64,000 nucleotides of DNA from Aminipila butyrica (GCF_010669305.1 NZ_CP048649.1:62001-126000); one strand, 5' to 3'. Counted from the stretch's first letter, positions 43,732 through 52,992 are shown. The notes: generated by a model not told the origin, from the letters alone. A program made the numbers and translations.

Positions 43732-45438
43732 CTAAAAGGTCATCGCCAAATCCAAAGGAATATAGGTTGCTCCCTTTTCTTCCAACGGAGCAAAGTTCAT
43801 TTTTACTTCAGTAGTCTTTCCACCTTTGGTTACGGTGCAAGTATCCTTGCCCATGGTAAAGTTGTAGGTGGAAGAACCATTGGTTACTTGAATTGGATTG
43901 GCATTTCCTGTCCATTTTACAGTATAGCCCTTTGCTGCAGCCGCATCCCGCAGAGAGATTTCAGGCACGAAAGCAGTTCCCATCTTAGCCGCGGTTCGCC
44001 CATATCGGTCCATAACGAAGAACAACAAGTTGTCATACAGGTGATCAGCATCTTTGCAAGCCTTCTCAGCAATCTGCATGTGCAGGTCTGTTACGTACTT
44101 TTCCGCTTTGGCCGGATTTTCTGCATATAACTTAATCATCTGTTTTTCAGCAGACTGCATCTCCTTATACAGATTTTCCTCATATAAGTTCCAGTAATCG
44201 CGTACGCCCTGGCCGTAGAAACTTCTGTTCAACTCCGACAAAGTACAAATCCGCTTAAACTTCCAGTAAGCACCATCTGGATTATAGTCTTCTCCATCAA
44301 CCTGATAAGCCTTGTATGTATTGGTGATTCCGCTGAAGTTTGGCAGGAATACAGAATGTTCTGAGTTGCCGAAAGCCAACCATTGCAACGCAGAAATCGC
44401 CTGCGGATAATTATCCTTTACCTGAATTACGTGAATCTGAGACTGCCGCTCTACACCGATGACTCTCAACCCCTCATTCCCAGCAAGGGAGGCATCATAT
44501 TTCGTTCCCTCATAGCGATTCCGCAGTACATCCATCACTTCTAAAGCAGAAACCTTTTTAGCTGGATCATAGAACAGCGGATATAAGGTCTCTGTTTTGT
44601 AATCACCTACCGTTGCCGGTGCCAGCAGCCGATGTCCCATCCATGTACGCATGTTGGAATAGTCTTCTCGCGGCTCACCAAAAGTAGCTGCTAAGTGTAC
44701 CTTCCCATCTACCAGTTTTGTCCACTTGTTGGCTTCTGCGGTCTTGAACAGGTCTTTTTGATACATGAAATTTTCTGTGTCAGCTGGATCTACCGGTCCA
44801 ATCATAAACTGATTGCCAAATACAGCAACTTTATCTGTCGGCATTTTTTCAGCCGCCCACAAGTGTCCGCTGTAAACTTCAAAAATCCAGGCTTCTTTCT
44901 GGTCTGCCAACATGATTACATTGCCCTCTTCTGAGCCGTATTCCTCCACAATGCTGGCCAGCTTTTCTACCCCTTCCTTGGCTGTCTTACAGGTAGCTGC
45001 TACGATACCAGTCAAAACAGCTTCTCGCAGACTGCCTTCTACAAAGGGGTCAACCTTTTCCACCTCAGCGCTTGGGGACGCTGAAACAGTACCGGTGACG
45101 CTCAAGCCATACTCATTGGTACAGGCTCCCATATATGGGCCATCCCCTGCTCCCGAAGTATCAGGCACCATGGTGTATTTATAGGTGGTGGCTGGCAGCG
45201 GATAAGAAAATCCCTGCACATCGTCCATCGTCCTACCGGGTACGTTTTCCACCCGATCCACTACCAGGAACAGCTTGTTATAAGCTCCTGTACCCTGATC
45301 TTCACTTCTGGCTAAGATGGTGCTGCCGTCTTGGCTCACGTCTTTACCTACGTAAACCGCCGTACATGCAAACGCACTGGTGGTGCCCAGCAGTACTGTT
45401 ACTGCCATGGCTAAAGCTAACACTCTAAATTTTTTCAT
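43732..45438 (-). CDS. Exported C69-family dipeptidase
   Basis: Ntn-hydrolase-type dipeptidase, 568 residues. A signal peptide (residues 1-24) ends directly before C25 (CTAVYVGKDVSQDGSTILAR); the new N-terminal Cys is the catalytic nucleophile. The C-terminal 80 residues look like a copper amine oxidase N-terminal-like beta domain (YNFTMGKDTCTVTKGGKTT), often a wall-associated module in clostridia. Secreted dipeptidase activity would supply amino acids for Stickland fermentation. Single-gene unit with its own terminator. Confidence 0.9.
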   Translation of the reverse strand: MKKFRVLALAMAVTVLLGTTSAFACTAVYVGKDVSQDGSTILARSEDQGTGAYNKLFLVVDRVENVPGRTMDDVQGFSYPLPATTYKYTMVPDTSGAGDGPYMGACTNEYGLSVTGTVSASPSAEVEKVDPFVEGSLREAVLTGIVAATCKTAKEGVEKLASIVEEYGSEEGNVIMLADQKEAWIFEVYSGHLWAAEKMPTDKVAVFGNQFMIGPVDPADTENFMYQKDLFKTAEANKWTKLVDGKVHLAATFGEPREDYSNMRTWMGHRLLAPATVGDYKTETLYPLFYDPAKKVSALEVMDVLRNRYEGTKYDASLAGNEGLRVIGVERQSQIHVIQVKDNYPQAISALQWLAFGNSEHSVFLPNFSGITNTYKAYQVDGEDYNPDGAYWKFKRICTLSELNRSFYGQGVRDYWNLYEENLYKEMQSAEKQMIKLYAENPAKAEKYVTDLHMQIAEKACKDADHLYDNLLFFVMDRYGRTAAKMGTAFVPEISLRDAAAAKGYTVKWTGNANPIQVTNGSSTYNFTMGKDTCTVTKGGKTTEVKMNFAPLEEKGATYIPLDLAMTF

Positions 45439-45593
45439 CTTTTACTCTCCTCTTCAAGTTGATACACTAGGATAAAATGTGTTCAATACATGATATTTTA
45501 CAATTTCAGTAAAAATAAGTCAAAGTAATCCACGATAATTTCTAAATAATATGAAAAAAGGGGCAATTCTGTATATTTTCTTGCTCTTTATAC

Positions 45594-45621
45594 GAAAAAA
45601 CCACTGCTAAACTAGCAGTGG
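45594..45621 (-). terminator. Terminator after S4-domain gene
   Basis: CCACTGCTA (45601-45609) and TAGCAGTGG (45613-45621) with a 3-nt loop; six Ts follow on the minus strand. Confidence 0.88.
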
Positions 45622-45635
45622 TCTGTGATAGCACT

Positions 45636-46421
45636 TTACTTCATTAGTGTGAGCATTATGAATATTCGGTCTTTGCGGGTATTCCCCCCGATCTCTTTCA
45701 GGATAACTTTGCCCTTGCCACGGAGGACAATTTTATCCCCTTGACTCAAGGATTTTTCTGCTTTCGCCATCTGCATACTGTTTACAAAAACCAGCCCTGC
45801 CTTAATGGCCTCCGCGGCCTTGCCGCGAGATAAACCAAAAGCTGCTGCCACCACATTGTCAAGCCGCAGGGAGGCCACTGTACAGCTTTTTTCTTCGGTC
45901 AACCCTTCTGGAATATAAATATCCGACAACTCTTCTGCGGTCAGTTCCAGATAGGTTCGCCCGGCCTTGCCGTAGTTCAACAGCAAGAAGTCCAGCATTT
46001 CTTTTAGAATTAAAATATCCGCTCCATTTTCGGACACCAAGATGTCGCCGATAGCTTCCCTCTTGATGCCCATGCCTGTCAGAGAACCTAGATAGTCCCG
46101 ATGAGACAGTGCCTTGTATCCGCTATGCTTGGCCCGAATCAAGGTCAGCGGGTTGTCTTCCTTATTCTCAGAAAAATAAGCCAGCAATTGCTCTTGACTC
46201 TCAGCCCCCACATAATCAGGGACAAAGACAGCTACTCGGCGCTCGGCATCCCCATAGCCTCCGTAATAAAAGGCCCTCACATCTCCGCAGCCCCGCCCCA
46301 CGTTTTTACAAATGGTCTGCTGCCTCATGTCCAGAAAATTGGTGTTTGTTATCATGTAATGATCCCGGCACTGGGTCAGTTTATCCTCTGCTAGTGCCAA
46401 GGTCAATTTATCTTCGTTCAT
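45636..46421 (-). CDS. YlmH-like S4-domain RNA-binding protein
   Basis: 261 residues. The C-terminal S4 domain (residues about 180-245: SLRLDNVVAAAFGLSRGKAAEAIKAG and VFVNSMQMAKAEKSLSQGD) binds structured RNA; the N-terminal part resembles YlmH of the division and cell-wall cluster. In Bacillus, YlmH/RqcP-type proteins act in ribosome quality control. Here it is outside the divisome cluster, between the dipeptidase and TSCPD genes. Length and order fit YlmH rather than a pseudouridine synthase. Confidence 0.83.
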   Translation of the reverse strand: MNEDKLTLALAEDKLTQCRDHYMITNTNFLDMRQQTICKNVGRGCGDVRAFYYGGYGDAERRVAVFVPDYVGAESQEQLLAYFSENKEDNPLTLIRAKHSGYKALSHRDYLGSLTGMGIKREAIGDILVSENGADILILKEMLDFLLLNYGKAGRTYLELTAEELSDIYIPEGLTEEKSCTVASLRLDNVVAAAFGLSRGKAAEAIKAGLVFVNSMQMAKAEKSLSQGDKIVLRGKGKVILKEIGGNTRKDRIFIMLTLMK

Positions 46422-46532
46422 GGAATTCTCCGTATCTCTTGTCTCATTAAAACTGTTTAGTTTGCTTGTCCTGTGGTATTATAAGAGGTAAGGTTTAAAA
46501 ACACAACACATCGATGAAAGGAAATAATCACC

Positions 46533-46787
46533 ATGGAATATACCGTAAAACCTCGAGGAGTCTGTTCTCAATCCCTATCCTTTGAAGTGGAGGATAACAA
46601 GCTGAAAAATGTCTGCTTTCGCGGAGGCTGCCACGGCAACCTACAGGGCATCGCCGCCCTTGTGGAAGGGATGTCTGCGGAGCAGGTCCGAGAGAAACTC
46701 TCCGGCATTCGCTGCGGCTTCAAAAACACTTCCTGCCCTGACCAACTGGCTCAAGCCCTTGGCGAACTATTAGATGCCAAAGAATAG
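46533..46787 (+). CDS. TSCPD-domain small protein
   Basis: 84 residues covering one TSCPD domain (TIGR03905 type): CSQSLSFEVEDNKLKNVCFRG at the N-terminus, then CHGNLQGIAALVEGM, and the name-giving SCPDQLAQAL at the end, with four cysteines that may bind a metal. The domain also occurs at the end of B12-dependent ribonucleotide reductases; the stand-alone form has no established role. Its last 37 bp overlap the 3' end of the convergent D-serine dehydratase gene. The start ATG lies 12 nt past GAAAGGAA. Confidence 0.83.
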   Translation: MEYTVKPRGVCSQSLSFEVEDNKLKNVCFRGGCHGNLQGIAALVEGMSAEQVREKLSGIRCGFKNTSCPDQLAQALGELLDAKE

Positions 46788-48082
46788 TAATGCTTCATTT
46801 CTTCTTCTGGAACCATGCTTCCACCAGTCGCCCACAGGATGTGGGTGGCTGTTTTTATATTCTCTTTTAAACCCTGCGCCTCCAAATAATCCTCTTGTTG
46901 AAGCACTCGAGCGGGTGTATCGAAGGACGCACAGGCAGAAGGTTCCACATAGATGCCCTCCGTATCCGCCAGGGCTTTCAAGTAATTATATAGCCTATAA
47001 TCGTCTATTGTCGATATACCATCTATCAGTGGTTGCAAGGTTTTACCTACCAACCGAGAAGCTCGTCCCACCGCCAGCCCATCCGCAGCGGTCTTTCCGT
47101 CCAAGCCGATATCTTCTACACTAATTTGGTCGTGGAGGTCGGTATCCATACCCAAAACCATGCACGGCGCATGGGTAGGCTCCGCAAAGAAACAGTGGGC
47201 ATGTTTGCCGAAAACCTTTTTAATGCCATAGGCCACACCCCCAGGGGCTCCGCCTACTCCGCAAGGAATATAGACAAATAGCGGATGCTGATAATCTACC
47301 AGTACACCCAGCTCTGCTAGCTGCTTCTCCAGCCGACGTCCTGCTGTGGCGTACCCCAAAAACAAATCTAAGGAACCCTCGTCATCTACGAAATGGCAGC
47401 GAGGATCTCCTTGGGCAGCCCGGCGGCCTTCTGCCACAGCTTTCTGATAGCTGTCCGGATATTCCACCACCTGAGCGCCTCTAGAACGAAGTAAATCCTT
47501 CTTCCACTGACGAGCATCTGCGGACATGTGTACAGTCACTTGGAAGCCTAACTGAGCACTCATGATGCCGATAGACAACCCCAGATTCCCTGTGGAACCC
47601 ACCGCCACGCTGTAGCCGCTGAAAAGAGTCCGAAACCGCTCTTCTGCCAACATGCCATAATCATCCGACATTTGAAGCATACCCGCTTCCAGCGCCACCT
47701 TCTCAGCCAACTTCAAGACTTCGTAAATGCCTCCTCGGGCTTTGATGGACCCAGACACAGGTAAATGGCTGTCACACTTTAGCAGCAGTTTCCCTGGATG
47801 ATCTACCTGGAGCATCTCCGCCAGTGCCTTCTGCATACTTGGGATTTCTTTCAACGGCGATTCAATGATACCTCCGCTGCCAGCAGTCTCTGGAAAGACC
47901 TCTTTTATATAAGGTGCAAACCGCTGCAACCGCTCTTCCGCCTCTTGGATATCTGCCTCTGTGATTGTTTCGTCAAAACCATTTTCTTTTCCCCTTGGAT
48001 TAATCCATAGAATTTCTTTAGCGTCCGCCAAGTCCTGGACTGTCTGGGTGAGCTTTCCCATGTCCTTTAACTGATTTAACAT
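46751..48082 (-). CDS. dsdA: D-serine ammonia-lyase (dehydratase)
   Basis: PLP enzyme cleaving D-serine to pyruvate and ammonia, 443 residues, the normal length. The PLP lysine is in SGSIKARGGIYE; the glycine-rich phosphate loop SVAVGSTGNLG is clear. The frame opens at 48109; ATG 48082 follows GGAGG at 7 nt. Convergent with and overlapping the TSCPD gene by 37 bp. No dsdC regulator or dsdX permease is adjacent. Provides both detoxification and a fermentable pyruvate source. Confidence 0.93.
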   Translation of the reverse strand: MLNQLKDMGKLTQTVQDLADAKEILWINPRGKENGFDETITEADIQEAEERLQRFAPYIKEVFPETAGSGGIIESPLKEIPSMQKALAEMLQVDHPGKLLLKCDSHLPVSGSIKARGGIYEVLKLAEKVALEAGMLQMSDDYGMLAEERFRTLFSGYSVAVGSTGNLGLSIGIMSAQLGFQVTVHMSADARQWKKDLLRSRGAQVVEYPDSYQKAVAEGRRAAQGDPRCHFVDDEGSLDLFLGYATAGRRLEKQLAELGVLVDYQHPLFVYIPCGVGGAPGGVAYGIKKVFGKHAHCFFAEPTHAPCMVLGMDTDLHDQISVEDIGLDGKTAADGLAVGRASRLVGKTLQPLIDGISTIDDYRLYNYLKALADTEGIYVEPSACASFDTPARVLQQEDYLEAQGLKENIKTATHILWATGGSMVPEEEMKHYYSLASNSSPRA

Positions 48083-48270
48083 TGCAACTCCTCCAAAATT
48101 ATCATACAATTAATATAAAGTGAATATAAAGCTTCTACGAGGTATTTGGAGCTCGTATGTGCTCGCCTTTCGTTTATAGCTTTTTGATATTTTATCCGTG
48201 TTCTTGCAGCAATATTTTCTACGTAATAGAATACGTATATTTAGTATACACTACAATTGGGGAGATTAAA

Positions 48271-49443
48271 ATGAATACATTTTTATTTAAAACCTTTATT
48301 AAAGATTACGAAAACGTGAAGGACTCTACCGTTCGGGAGCGGTATGGCCTTCTGGCCGGTGCAGTGGGCATGATCTCCAACGTAATTTTATGCGTTATGA
48401 AGGTGGCGGTCGGACTCTTTACTGGCAGTATCGCTATCCTTGCAGATGGAATCAACAACCTGAGCGATGCCGCCTCCTCGCTTATCACCCTAATCGGCTT
48501 TAAACTGGCCGCTAAACCGGGTGACGACAATCATCCTTACGGACACGCACGCATTGAATACTTGACTGGGCTACTGGTATCTGTAGTCATCATTCTTCTG
48601 GGCTTTCAGCTTTTCAAGACGTCCTTTGACAAGGTACTGACACCGGAGCCTTTAGTGTTTAGCTACGTGACTGTTTTAATTTTGGCAGCGGCCATCCTTA
48701 TTAAAATCTGGCAATGTTTCTTTTTTGTTTCTGCGGGCAAGAAAATTAATTCTCTGACTCTGCGGGCTACGGGAACGGACAGCCGAAATGACGTTATTGC
48801 CACCAGCGGTGTACTGGCCAGCCTTCTCATCAGCAGGCTGACTGGCATTCAACTAGACGGCATAATGGGCTGCTTCGTCGCCCTATTTATTCTTTGGTCT
48901 GGCATCCAACTGATTCGAGAGACTTCCAGCCCCCTGTTAGGCGAAGCCCCAGACCCAGAACTGGTGCAGGCAATATTAAGAGGCTCCCAGGCTCATGAAC
49001 ACGTTATTGGCACCCATGATCTGATGGTTCACAACTATGGCCCTGGGCGGATTTTTGCCTCCATTCACATTGAGGTAGATGCCGACCGGGATATCATGGA
49101 AAGCCACGACATAGTGGACAACATTGAACGAACTTTGAGTGAAGACTTAAAAATCAACTTAACCGTCCACATGGATCCCGTAAAGGTAAACGACCCTCTG
49201 GCCCATGAAATCCGTGAGGTACTAGAGGAGACCATCGCCCCCTTGGAAGGAGTTTATGGCATCCATGACCTGCGACTGGTACCGGGACCGACTCACACGA
49301 ATATCATCTTTGATGCTGTTATGTCTTGTGATTGCAAGATAAAACCCGCCGAGGTTCAAGCTATCATTAGTCAGCGAATAAAGGCGCTGGACGAAAGCTA
49401 CTTTGTGCGCATCACCTTTGACAATGCCTATATTAAGCGTTGA
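48271..49443 (+). CDS. Cation diffusion facilitator (zinc/iron/manganese efflux)
   Basis: Metal:proton antiporter, 390 residues. Six membrane helices, with the metal-site motif in helix 2 (ILADGINNLSDAAS) and helix 5 (ATGTDSRNDVIATSG), HPYGHARIEYLTG between them, and a cytoplasmic regulatory domain from about residue 210 extended by an extra 80-residue C-terminal part that ends with metal-binding-type residues (VMSCDCKIKP). The frame opens at 48157; ATG 48271 follows GGGGAG. Confidence 0.9.
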   Translation: MNTFLFKTFIKDYENVKDSTVRERYGLLAGAVGMISNVILCVMKVAVGLFTGSIAILADGINNLSDAASSLITLIGFKLAAKPGDDNHPYGHARIEYLTGLLVSVVIILLGFQLFKTSFDKVLTPEPLVFSYVTVLILAAAILIKIWQCFFFVSAGKKINSLTLRATGTDSRNDVIATSGVLASLLISRLTGIQLDGIMGCFVALFILWSGIQLIRETSSPLLGEAPDPELVQAILRGSQAHEHVIGTHDLMVHNYGPGRIFASIHIEVDADRDIMESHDIVDNIERTLSEDLKINLTVHMDPVKVNDPLAHEIREVLEETIAPLEGVYGIHDLRLVPGPTHTNIIFDAVMSCDCKIKPAEVQAIISQRIKALDESYFVRITFDNAYIKR

Positions 49444-49485
49444 CAGATTGCCTCTCGGAATTTATTAAAAAATTGCGAAATAAAG

Positions 49486-49514
49486 TGGACTTTTTCCATG
49501 AGGTGAAGTATAAT
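49486..49514 (+). promoter_or_regulatory. Promoter of rubredoxin-flavodiiron unit
   Basis: TGGACT (49486-49491), 17-bp spacer, TATAAT (49509-49514). The first gene begins about 70 bp downstream. Confidence 0.65.
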
Positions 49515-49582
49515 CAAGGCAAATTATAGAAGCTCTTATAAGCTGAAATTAAACAAACAACAGAAGAAAGGAACAGAGTGCT

Positions 49583-49714
49583 ATGAAAAAATATGTATGT
49601 ACAGTATGCGGATATGAATATGATGGGGATACACCTTTTGCAGAACTGCCAGAAGACTATGAATGCCCAGTTTGCGGCGTCGGTAAAGACTTGTTTGAGG
49701 AACAGGATGCATGA
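49583..49714 (+). CDS. Rubredoxin, short-loop form
   Basis: 43-residue iron protein. The two Cys pairs VCTVCGYEYDG and CPVCGVGKDLF bind one iron in a FeS4 centre. Ordinary rubredoxins have 52-54 residues; here about ten are missing between the Tyr-Asp after the first pair and the Phe before LPEDYECP, the same loop that is shortened in a few Desulfovibrio rubredoxins. Starts after AAAGGAA; the stop overlaps the start of the flavodiiron gene (ATGA), so the two are translationally coupled and this is its likely electron donor. Confidence 0.95.
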   Translation: MKKYVCTVCGYEYDGDTPFAELPEDYECPVCGVGKDLFEEQDA

Positions 49715-50823
49715 TAAAAATCGCCGATAATGTTTACAGTGTAGGCGTCATTGACAGTGAGGTACGTATATTTCATGGATATTACACTCCCTTGGGTACC
49801 ACTTATAATGCTTATTTAGTGGTAGATGATCAGGTGACCCTGATTGACTTTGTCAAGGAAAAGTTTGCTGAGGAATTCTTGAAAAATATTGAGGAGGTCC
49901 TAGGTGACCGCACAATCGATTCCATCATTTGCAATCATGTGGAACCCGATCACAGTGGGGCTCTTCCTCAGGTAGTGGACAAGTATCCTCAAGCCATGAT
50001 TTACGGCACTGCCAACTGTCAAAAAGAATTAAAAGCTTATTATCCCGATGCCGTCTACGACTTTACTGTAGTGAAAGCAGGGGATTTTCTGGATACAGGG
50101 AAACACCACTTTTCTTTTATACCCATGCCTATGGTTCATTGGCCTGACAGCATGTCCACCTATTTGGCGGAGGAAAAAATCCTATTTTCAAATGACGCCT
50201 TTGGTCAACACACAGGGACAGGGGAGCTTTTTGACACAGACAAAGGTCTGGAGCGATTACTGGATCGGGCAGGTGATTACTACGCCAATATCGTCCTTCC
50301 TTTCGGCATGCAGGTGACCAAGCTTCTGGATATGGCTTCCGCCTTTGATATTCAGATGATTTGTCCTTCTCATGGGGTCATTATCACCAAATACATCCCG
50401 GAGATTATAGAAAAATACATCTCTTGGAGTAAAAATGAGACCAACGACAAGCAGGTATTGATTGTCTATGATACCATGTGGGGAACAACCGAAAAAATGG
50501 CTCGGCTGCTGGAACAGGAATATACAAGCAAAGGATTTACCGTGGAGACGGTCAACTTGACCGAGGAGCATTACTCCCACGCTATGGCCAGGGTTCTGGA
50601 AGCCAAATATATTTTCGTTGGCTCTCCTACGCTGAACAACACCATGCTGCCTTCTGTCATGGCTTTTCTTACCTATATGAAAGGTCTAAAACCAAAAGGC
50701 CGAATTGGCAAAGCTTTCGGCTCTTATGGCTGGAGCGGTGAATCCATTGGTCAAGTCAATGACCTGTTGGCTTCTTGTGGCTTTGAAATGGAAGACCCCT
50801 TGAAAGCCCTTTGGAATGTATAG
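49711..50823 (+). CDS. Flavodiiron protein (FprA-type, O2/NO reductase)
   Basis: 370 residues. The N-terminal beta-lactamase-like domain has the diiron ligands in NHVEPDHSG (H-x-E-x-D-H), PMVHWPDSM, FSNDAFGQH and PSHGVI; the C-terminal flavodoxin domain (from about residue 250) starts with VLIVYDTMWGTTEKM, which holds the FMN phosphate loop. It reduces O2 to water or NO to N2O with electrons from rubredoxin, protecting an anaerobe. It is a compact form, ending directly after the flavodoxin fold without extra domains. Confidence 0.95.
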   Translation: MIKIADNVYSVGVIDSEVRIFHGYYTPLGTTYNAYLVVDDQVTLIDFVKEKFAEEFLKNIEEVLGDRTIDSIICNHVEPDHSGALPQVVDKYPQAMIYGTANCQKELKAYYPDAVYDFTVVKAGDFLDTGKHHFSFIPMPMVHWPDSMSTYLAEEKILFSNDAFGQHTGTGELFDTDKGLERLLDRAGDYYANIVLPFGMQVTKLLDMASAFDIQMICPSHGVIITKYIPEIIEKYISWSKNETNDKQVLIVYDTMWGTTEKMARLLEQEYTSKGFTVETVNLTEEHYSHAMARVLEAKYIFVGSPTLNNTMLPSVMAFLTYMKGLKPKGRIGKAFGSYGWSGESIGQVNDLLASCGFEMEDPLKALWNV

Positions 50824-50862
50824 AGGAAGCTACCCAAACTATTACTTATCAAATAACAGAGG

Positions 50863-50910
50863 ACATGCTCCAGACTTGCACAAAGGTACAAGGCCGGGGC
50901 ATGTTTTTAT
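50863..50910 (+). terminator. Terminator after flavodiiron gene
   Basis: ACATGCTCC (50863-50871) pairs, with one wobble, with GGGGCATGT (50896-50904), followed by TTTTTAT. Confidence 0.75.
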
Positions 50911-50942
50911 AATCTGAAAAATATCGATGAAAAGGAGGCCTT

Positions 50943-51788
50943 ATGTTACACATCGGATGTCATCTATCTTCCGCCAAGGGCTTTGAACATATGGGAAAGG
51001 AAGCCTTGTCCATCGGGGCTAATACCTTTCAATTTTTTACGAGAAATCCCCGTGGAGGCAAAGCCAAGGAGCTTGATGAAAAAGATATCGAAAAATTTTT
51101 AAAGCTAGCTTCTGAGCACCAATTTGGCAAGCTCGTCGCCCACGCGCCCTATACGGTCAATCCCTGTTCCAAGGACCAGAAGACCCGGGAGTTTGCCCAT
51201 ATGGTTATCGAAGATGATTTGCGGCGAATGGAATACTTGCCGGGAAACTATTATAATTTTCACCCCGGCAGTCACGTAGGTCAAGGGATGGATATAGGTA
51301 TTCAAGTCATCGCCGACTTGCTCAATCAGTTGATTACCCCAGAGCAGTCCACCGTCGTCTTGCTGGAAACCATGTCTGGCAAGGGCAGTGAAGTAGGCAG
51401 CCGATTTGAAGAGCTTCAGGCCATCATGGAGCAAATACAATTTGGGGATAAAATTGGAGTCTGCTTAGATACCTGCCACGTCCATGATGCCGGATACGAT
51501 ATCTCTGGCAGCTTGGATGATGTTTTAGACCAATTCCACCAAATTATCGGTCTGGACAAGCTCCATGCTATTCACATCAATGACAGCCAGAATCCTCTAG
51601 CAGCCCACAAAGACCGTCATGCTAAGATTGGCGAAGGTCATCTGGGGCTGGAAGGGATTTGGCAGATTGTTCACCATCCACGGCTCCGTCACCTGCCGTT
51701 TATCCTGGAGACTCCTAATGAGTTAGAAGGCTACGCCCGGGAAATTGCTTTACTGCGGCAAGAGCAGGTTCCACCGCTTGAGGACTAA
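50943..51788 (+). CDS. nfo: Endonuclease IV (AP endonuclease)
   Basis: Zn-dependent AP endonuclease of base-excision repair, 281 residues, full length. Metal-site motifs are visible: HAPYTVNP, NFHPGSHVGQG, LETMSGKGSEVG, CLDTCHVHDAGYD, HINDSQNPLAAHKDRH and GEGHLG. It follows the flavodiiron protein on the same strand beyond a terminator, in line with an oxygen-damage theme, though not in the same transcript. Confidence 0.97.
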   Translation: MLHIGCHLSSAKGFEHMGKEALSIGANTFQFFTRNPRGGKAKELDEKDIEKFLKLASEHQFGKLVAHAPYTVNPCSKDQKTREFAHMVIEDDLRRMEYLPGNYYNFHPGSHVGQGMDIGIQVIADLLNQLITPEQSTVVLLETMSGKGSEVGSRFEELQAIMEQIQFGDKIGVCLDTCHVHDAGYDISGSLDDVLDQFHQIIGLDKLHAIHINDSQNPLAAHKDRHAKIGEGHLGLEGIWQIVHHPRLRHLPFILETPNELEGYAREIALLRQEQVPPLED

Positions 51789-51862
51789 AATAAGTTTCCA
51801 GCTCCACCAACTAAAAGTAGACATATACAAAGGGGTATGTGTCTATTTTTATGTTATCTTCC

Positions 51863-51894
51863 TTGACAGTTCCTCTATATTGCATTACAATATA
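51863..51894 (+). promoter_or_regulatory. PadR-unit promoter with overlapping dyad
   Basis: TTGACA (51863-51868), 17-bp spacer, TACAAT (51886-51891). The dyad TATATTG (51876-51882) / CAATATA (51888-51894) covers the -10 box, and a similar ATACAATATA occurs again at 51911-51920, so the regulator probably represses its own unit. Confidence 0.75.
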
Positions 51895-51934
51895 CCTTAG
51901 CTATTATGTTATACAATATAGAGGAGGAACAGCC

Positions 51935-52306
51935 ATGATTCCATCACAAATGCTTAAAGGAACCTTAGAAGGCTGCATTTTAGCCATTATTCACAAAGAA
52001 GAAACCTATGGTTACGAGATTTCTCAGCAACTGGGCGAATACGGATTCGGAAAAATAGCCGAAGGAACCATCTACCCACTTTTGCTGAGATTGGAAAAAA
52101 ATCACTTTCTCTCTGCCACTTACCGACAATCCGAGGTCGGCCCAAAGCGAAAGTATTATGGGATAACGCCAGAGGGGAGAGCGGAATTGCGCCAATTTAT
52201 GGTCAGTTACGCAGAGCTGTCAAGTGCAGTATCTGCGCTATTAAGGGATATGGAAGGAGATGTTTCAAATGAACAAGGAAACAAAACAGCTATTGAAGGA
52301 AAATAA
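51935..52306 (+). CDS. PadR-family transcriptional regulator
   Basis: 123 residues: a winged helix (YGYEISQQLGEYGF, GTIYPLLLRLEKNHF, YYGITPEGRAELRQF) followed by a C-terminal dimer helix. The frame opens at 51839; ATG 51935 follows GAGGAGG. It overlaps the next gene, a membrane protein of the kind usually paired with PadR in Firmicutes, so they form a sensing/response unit. The promoter has a dyad over the -10 box, suggesting autorepression. The inducer is unknown. Confidence 0.92.
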   Translation: MIPSQMLKGTLEGCILAIIHKEETYGYEISQQLGEYGFGKIAEGTIYPLLLRLEKNHFLSATYRQSEVGPKRKYYGITPEGRAELRQFMVSYAELSSAVSALLRDMEGDVSNEQGNKTAIEGK

Positions 52307-52916
52307 TCAACTATCTAAGCAGTTGAAGCCCCACAATGATGAAATATTAACCAATATAGTAGTTTACTTGAGGGGTGCTAACATCAGCGATTATCAGCAG
52401 GAGGTACTCCGGCGGGATATCACTCAAATGATTCTGGATGGAGAAAGCCGGGGACAAGATATCCAACAGATCATAGGCAGTGATTATAAGGAATTTTGTG
52501 ATGAGATTCTTTTGGAGGTACCTCAGCTGACCCTGCAAGATAAAGTGGCATCCTTTGTACAAATCTTATGCCTTGGTGGAGCCGTCTTATGTAGTATCTG
52601 GCTGAGCTTTGGCATCCTTGATGACCTTTTTGCCACCAGCACCTGGCCTTATCTCCCGTTAACTGTAGGGAATCTGGTGAGTTCTGGGCTGGCTATCGGT
52701 TCTGCCCTTATTATTTTTACCATCCTGTGCCGAACTGCTTTTGACCTAAAAGGCCTAAACAGTAAAAAAATGGTTCTGCTATTTTTTGTACTGATGACCG
52801 TATGTATTTTAGCAAACACGCTTCTGACGAAAGTTTTGATGTCCGTCCATATGGTGGCAGCTTTGGCGGTAGTATTAGCGTTGTATTTAGGTTATAAGCT
52901 TCTCGATAAAAGATAG
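52269..52916 (+). CDS. PadR-linked membrane protein (DUF1048/DUF1700-like)
   Basis: 215 residues. The N-terminal 95 residues are soluble and helical (IQQIIGSDYKEFCDEILLEVP resembles the HAAS/DUF1048 motif), followed by four membrane helices to the C-terminus. ATG 52260 lies directly against the ribosome site, so ATG 52269 (MNKETKQLL) is the better start; it overlaps the regulator by 38 bp. Function unknown; in PadR units such proteins are thought to act in envelope stress. Confidence 0.75.
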   Translation: MNKETKQLLKENNQLSKQLKPHNDEILTNIVVYLRGANISDYQQEVLRRDITQMILDGESRGQDIQQIIGSDYKEFCDEILLEVPQLTLQDKVASFVQILCLGGAVLCSIWLSFGILDDLFATSTWPYLPLTVGNLVSSGLAIGSALIIFTILCRTAFDLKGLNSKKMVLLFFVLMTVCILANTLLTKVLMSVHMVAALAVVLALYLGYKLLDKR

Positions 52917-52930
52917 ATAGGTTGTTGTAA

Positions 52931-52970
52931 AAAAAATGGACGGTCAGTTTAAACCTGACCGTCCATTTTT
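52931..52970. terminator. Bidirectional terminator between PadR unit and MCP
   Basis: AAAATGGACGGTCAG pairs with CTGACCGTCCATTTT (52933-52947 with 52955-52969), loop 7 nt, with A- and T-runs on the two sides. Confidence 0.92.
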
Positions 52971-52992
52971 GCTGAGTATGCCATATAAGGTA

